A DNA stretch of 14,090 bases from Baffinella frigidus (taxonomy: Eukaryota > Cryptophyceae > Cryptomonadales > Baffinellaceae): contig MU646460.1 in assembly GCA_026770585.1 (NCBI GenBank), positions 319,325 through 333,414 of the forward strand, in the 5' to 3' direction. The first letter of the stretch is position 1. Each line of letters opens with the position of its first letter. The notes below the pieces were generated by a model. It saw only the letters and a list, made by a program, of their open reading frames with translations, ran no database searches and was not told the origin of the DNA. Below, one piece after another: positions 12,201 to 14,090 of the stretch. The translations under genes and the position numbers were made by a program.

Positions 12201-13970
12201 TACACCCTAAACGTTACCCCCTACCCCCTACCCCCTACCCCCTAAACCAGCCACTCAGCCACCAGGCCAATTCCTAGCTCTGCCTCCCTCGGGTTGGCCG
12301 ATTATTCACAAGGAGTCATGCCGGGTCTGCGGTACAAATCCGTCAACTTTGGAGCGGCAAAGACCCCGGGCTCACTCAATCGGTGCGCCCAAAGAGACTG
12401 GGACCGAGCTAGGCGTGCGGGAGCAGTGGTGCTGCTCGACAACACACCCTGAGCCCCTCCTGACCGGGGTGGGCACGACCAGTAAACCCTAAACCCTGCA
12501 CCCCAAACCCTCAACACTGAACCTTGAACCCTAAGCTCTAACAGGTGTTCACGACCGAGTTCTTGGATGGTCTGGCGGAGGAGACCAACCAGGTGTGCGA
12601 AGTCCCCCTTCGCTCTCTCTCTCTTTTCTTCTTTACTCTCGAGCCTTAAATTGAGTGACCCAAGCCCCCCTCGCCCCCTCTTCCTCTTCTTCTTTATTAC
12701 TCTTGAGCCTTAAGTTGAGTGATCCCAGCCCCCCTCGCAAAGAGGGAGAAAAGGTCTGGGTTCAAACGGTTACTACACGTTGGACAGTTTCAAATTCACA
12801 TCGGAGGGGGGCCTAACCAGCCTCCGGCGGTTAGCTAGCGTGGCCAACAATCCCTCCTTCCCACACCGACCCCCCGCCGCGTTGGTATCAGTAAACTTAC
12901 CTTATCTTCCTCTTAATCCTCTTATTTGCATTATTATACGTTAGTCCTTATGGTCCTTATGGTCCTTATCTTCCTCTTAATCCTCTTAATATATTCTTTT
13001 CTCAGAGTGTAGACTCCTACAGGGGTACCTATGAGCGAGGTACCCCTTATGAGCGAGGTACCCCTGCAGGAGTCTACACAGTAAGTTTATTGACACCGAC
13101 ACGGCGGGGTATGAGCGAGGTACGCCTCCTCCCAGGGTGCACACATAGCAGCGTAGAGCCAATGTGGTAGGACTTGGCCAAATCGAACTTCGAAGTTGCA
13201 AGATGCGAACTTCTAGATGGACCGTAATTATTAGTAAACACCATGATTTGTACTGCAAAATTTGGATTTAAAACACTACATGTCCAAAAGAGTCCATCTA
13301 GAAGTTCGCATCTTCGTAAGATCGAAGTTCGCTTTGGCCAAGTCCTACCACATTGGCTCTACACGCTCCCACAAACACCACTCCCCACAGCGAAGGGATA
13401 CGTCCCCGTTTGCCCACACAGAATCTTGGTGCAATAAGCGATTATGGTTGTAAAGCGGCTCTCGGTGTAAAGCAGCTCTTGACTGTGCAGCGACTATGAT
13501 TGTAAAACGACCCTTGACAGGCCCTAAACTAGACCCTAAACCCTAAACCCTAAACCCTAAACCCTAAACCCTACACCCTACACCCTACACCCTACACCCT
13601 ACACCCTACACCCTACACCCTACACCCTAAACACTTAACCCTAACCCCTAACCACCCGGTGGGTTCTGACCGAGGCAGGGAGCCTGCGGCTAGTCGACCA
13701 GGCCTCACGCTTCAACATCACGACCCAGCTTCATGCCATAAGTATCGGGAATTGGAGCCCTTTGCCGCCGCTACAATGCGTTTTGTACCAGGAAACACTT
13801 GTAGCACGAAACGTTGCGTTTGAAATCCTCGTTTATGACCTGGCGTGGACGCCCGGCAGGTCCTGACCGAGGCAGGGAGCCTGCGGCTAGTCGACCTGGC
13901 GTCGCGTTTCAACATCACGACCCAGCTTCTCATGGAAACCATCAAGCCGCGCCTCGGCTCCATTGTTCAG
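9094..13970 (+). CDS. UFL1: UFL1, E3 UFM1-protein ligase 1, 5' part (five exons)
   Basis: Overall gene span; exons are listed separately. Joined exons 9094-9207, 10277-10393, 11713-11808, 12545-12592 and 13860-13970 give 162 codons, all introns in phase 0. Diagnostic stretches in order: [37 protein letters not shown] then [56 protein letters not shown] then RLGSIVQ. These follow the N-terminus of animal and plant UFL1 in order and spacing. In known systems UFL1 acts with DDRGK1/UFBP1 and CDK5RAP3 at the endoplasmic reticulum to transfer UFM1 from UFC1 to targets such as ribosomal protein RPL26. The visible part covers the N-terminal helix and first winged-helix repeats, roughly the first fifth of the usual length. 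The last visible donor is GC (CAG|GCGAGA). Confidence 0.92.
9541..9640 (+). repeat. UFL1 exon 2 start fragment and flanking repeat
   Basis: GAGCTAGTGACGCTGATC at 9618-9635 copies the start of UFL1 exon 2 (ELVTLI) within intron 1, without an AG acceptor. The preceding CAGGGACGTACACAGAGAAC module (from about 9550) recurs at 9833. Confidence 0.7.
9663..9824. repeat. 163-bp dispersed repeat, copy 2 of 2
   Basis: Same orientation on the plus strand as 7016-7178 but in UFL1 intron 1, so opposite relative to the gene. Its left part also pairs with the preceding CTGCGTGTGCTTCCTT (9635-9650) as an inverted repeat. Confidence 0.92.
9875..10060. repeat. 186-bp fold-back with inner perfect palindrome
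   Basis: Arms CCACGCAAGAGTGTAGGGC and GCCCTACACTCTTGCGTGG, extending outward with mismatches to GCACGTCTC/GAGACGTGTGC. A perfect 26-bp palindrome (AGAAATAGTAGAATTC...) lies inside at 9921-9946. In UFL1 intron 1. Confidence 0.9.
10124..10237. repeat. 114-bp fold-back sharing the ACTACACA motif
   Basis: Arms ATTAATTGCTTTT-GCAACGAAA-TTTACTACAC and GTGTAGTAATTTTCGTTGCC-AAAAGCAATTAAT. The GCAACGAAAATTACTACACA part is shared with the element at 6333-6472. It lies about 40 bp before UFL1 exon 2. Confidence 0.9.
10277..10393 (+). CDS. UFL1: UFL1 exon 2
   Basis: 39 codons, from AACACAG|GAG to ACCGAG|GTGTGT. Reads [20 protein letters not shown], then [19 protein letters not shown]. TLDGxEYxTPxQxxxExRDExxVRGGR is the most conserved N-terminal UFL1 motif. 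Partial copies occur at 9618, 10640, 10805 and 11186, but only this one is complete with both splice sites. Confidence 0.93.
10411..10596. mobile_element. Near-perfect 168-186-bp palindrome element
   Basis: Arms of about 84 bp with almost no loop (CGCAAGCTTCCAGCCCTGGA ... its complement ending CTTGCG at 10590). It separates CGGAACACTCACTCC from TTGATGGGTGTATTGTT; the paralogous sequence at 11013-11042 is continuous, reading CGGAACACTCACTCC then CTGGTGGGTTTATTG. In UFL1 intron 2. Confidence 0.87.
10640..10696 (+). repeat. Copy of 3' half of UFL1 exon 2
   Basis: Reads [19 protein letters not shown] and is followed by GTTCGT, a possible donor. It differs from the exon at 4 of 57 bases and has no acceptor in place, so it may act only as a decoy donor. 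Confidence 0.88.
10805..11040. repeat. Exon 2 tail copy split by nested fold-back
   Basis: GCGCTGCCAGCTCACTGAG (10805-10823) is the tail of UFL1 exon 2. A fold-back follows with arms CAAAAGGCTTTCACCAGCGA and the matching CGCTGGCGGAAGCTTTTG (about 10829-10856, 10976-11003), enclosing the palindromes at 10898-10927 and 10959-10990. Then the expected intron start GTGCGCCGGAACACTCACTC resumes, so the insertion is at the exon/intron boundary of the copy. Confidence 0.8.
11040..11150. repeat. TTATTTAGCGACC minisatellite
   Basis: About six units of TTATTTAGCGACC with variable spacers, ending in TTTCGCGACC. A single related unit (TTATTATTCGCCGACC) is at 10612-10629, consistent with expansion after the local duplication. 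Confidence 0.9.
11186..11226 (+). repeat. Third copy of middle of UFL1 exon 2
   Basis: Reads [12 protein letters not shown], preceded by GAGCT just as the 10640 copy is preceded by GGGCT. It breaks off before the exon end, close to the next fold-back. Confidence 0.85.
11241..11448. repeat. 208-bp fold-back element
   Basis: Arms of about 45 bp: TATTGTCGATCTGGGCTCCG ... GAGGTCAGGTCAG and the complement ending AGCCCAGATCGACAATA. The interior is AT-rich and unrelated to the other elements by eye. In UFL1 intron 2. Confidence 0.9.
11713..11808 (+). CDS. UFL1: UFL1 exon 3
   Basis: 32 codons, from CTTAACAG|GTG to GGCGAG|GTATCC. Reads [20 protein letters not shown], then [12 protein letters not shown], matching the UFL1 xxVINVDLxHIExRxxxI segment. 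A partial copy of its second half follows at 11999-12052 with its own GT. Confidence 0.9.
11999..12052 (+). repeat. Copy of 3' half of UFL1 exon 3
   Basis: Reads [18 protein letters not shown] followed by GTGACA, a possible donor. It has a few base changes from exon 3 and no acceptor. It lies 191 bp after exon 3. Confidence 0.88.
12062..12245. repeat. Telomere-like CCCTAAA/CCCTACA block
   Basis: AACCCTAAACCCTAA, AACCATAAACCATAAACC and CCCTACACCCTACACC repeats in UFL1 intron 3. The C-rich strand is the sense strand. A shorter run (12482-12540) leads straight into the exon 4 acceptor. Confidence 0.95.
12270..12373. repeat. Dispersed repeat, copy 2 of 2
   Basis: Diverged copy of 2335-2430 (CTAGCTCTGCCTCCCTCGGG ... 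GTCAACTTTGGAGCGGCAAAG and CCCGGGC), here in UFL1 intron 3. Confidence 0.8.
12545..12592 (+). CDS. UFL1: UFL1 exon 4
   Basis: 16 codons, [16 protein letters not shown], from TCTAACAG|GTG to AACCAG|GTGTGC. It corresponds to the UFL1 YLDxLAEEVN segment. The acceptor directly follows a CCCTAA-type tract ending in CTCTAACAG. Confidence 0.88.
12600..12760. repeat. Tandem duplication of about 75 bp
   Basis: Two direct copies of a CT-rich unit: TCTTTACTCTCGAGCCTTAA-ATTGAGTGACCCAAGCCCCCCTCG and its variant at 12695-12740. It begins just after the exon 4 donor. Confidence 0.88.
12869..13110. repeat. Nested fold-backs
   Basis: Outer arms CCGCCGCGTTGGTATCAGTA-AACTTAC (to 12900) and GTAAGTTTATTGACACCGAC-ACGGCGGGGT (13081-13110). 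An inner fold-back at 13007-13079 has arms GTGTAGACTCCTACAGGGGT and ACCCCTGCAGGAGTCTACAC, next to the right outer arm, suggesting one element inserted in another. CTTATCTTCCTCTTAATCCTC is repeated inside. Confidence 0.88.
13151..13366. repeat. 216-bp fold-back element
   Basis: Arms of about 70 bp, GTAGAGCCAATGTGGTAGGA-CTTGGCCAA ... complement ending TCCTACCACATTGGCTCTAC, with GAACTTCTAGATGGA tips near a 70-bp loop. In UFL1 intron 4. Confidence 0.92.
13520..13655. repeat. Telomere-like CCCTAAA/CCCTACA block
   Basis: Clean CCCTAAACCCTAAACCC followed by CCCTACACCCTACACCC, C-rich in the sense strand of UFL1 intron 4, directly upstream of the exon 5 copy. Confidence 0.96.
13663..13734 (+). repeat. 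Copy of 5' part of UFL1 exon 5
   Basis: Reads [20 protein letters not shown] then TQLH before diverging. About 91% identical to the exon over 70 bp. There is no AG just before it (CGGTGG|GTTCTG), so it is probably not spliced in. Confidence 0.88.
13860..13970 (+). CDS. UFL1: UFL1 exon 5
   Basis: 37 codons, from CCCGGCAG|GTC to GTTCAG|GCGAGA. Reads [20 protein letters not shown], then [17 protein letters not shown], matching the UFL1 LxExGxVxISELxxxxxLPxxFL...RLGxII segment. The donor is GC, not GT. A near copy of the first 70 bp lies upstream at 13663-13734 but lacks an AG acceptor. Confidence 0.88.
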
Positions 13971-13983
13971 GCGAGACCCCCCC

Positions 13984-14090
13984 CACACGAGGCTGCCCAG
14001 GCGAACAGAATAAAACGGACTTTTAAAATTTTGTGGGCAAATGATCACGTTTCCGCCCGCTGAGCGGTCGGACCTGTGTAAAGTCGCTGC
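13984..14090. mobile_element. 177-bp element, second copy, cut by window edge
   Basis: CACACGAGGCTGCCCAGGCG onward matches 6562-6668 at all but a few positions. It lies 13 bp after the UFL1 exon 5 donor, inside the next intron. The right terminal repeat and target duplication are outside the window. Confidence 0.92.

Overview
This window is eukaryotic, not bacterial. It holds the 5' portions of two divergently transcribed, intron-rich protein genes, identified by assembling short exons with consistent splice sites and reading frames. The minus-strand gene (8619 down to about 122, continuing past the left edge) encodes a prolyl-oligopeptidase-family (S9A) serine peptidase. Only an N-terminal extension and most of the beta-propeller domain are present; the catalytic domain would lie outside. 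The plus-strand gene (9094 to 13970, continuing past the right edge) is UFL1, the E3 ligase of the UFM1 pathway, with the first five exons (162 codons) visible. About 0.5 kb lies between the two starts and is the only candidate for a shared promoter.

The host looks like an intron-dense microbial eukaryote, such as a microalga or other protist. Introns are filled with degenerate TTTAGGG/CCCTAAA sequence, a telomere-type motif found in green algae, plants, dinoflagellates and others. Exons are 44 to 117 bp apart from the first S9 exon. At least one donor is GC rather than GT, and several introns are bounded by AG|G on both sides. The exact lineage cannot be settled from this sequence.

Layout from left to right: 1-90 is a 30-bp tandem repeat. 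122-2650 holds S9 exons 10 to 6, interspersed with tandem copies of exon ends, a GA-rich microsatellite and small palindromes. 2660-3680 is telomere-like sequence and a 405-bp higher-order repeat made of copies of the end of exon 5. 3681-5325 holds exons 5 and 4 and arrays of their splice-junction regions. 5500-7310 holds exons 3 and 2, fold-back elements and extra copies of exon 2. 7307-8619 is intron 1 and exon 1. 8620-9093 is the divergent intergenic region. 9094-14090 is UFL1, whose introns contain partial exon copies, many fold-back (inverted-repeat) elements of 100-220 bp and CCCTAAA-type tracts.

The striking feature is the structure of the introns. (1) Nearly every exon end in both genes recurs one to seven times in the adjoining intron, often with a usable GT or AG. 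(2) Some copies read straight across what is now an exon-exon junction, as expected if introns arose or grew by tandem duplication of exon segments, or if spliced copies were re-inserted. (3) About fifteen fold-back elements lie in the introns. Several interrupt exon or intron copies whose uninterrupted counterparts are also in the window, giving filled and empty sites; two have clean 4-bp target duplications. (4) One 177-bp element is present in both genes. Together this looks like a locus where introns are being built by segmental duplication plus hairpin-element insertion.
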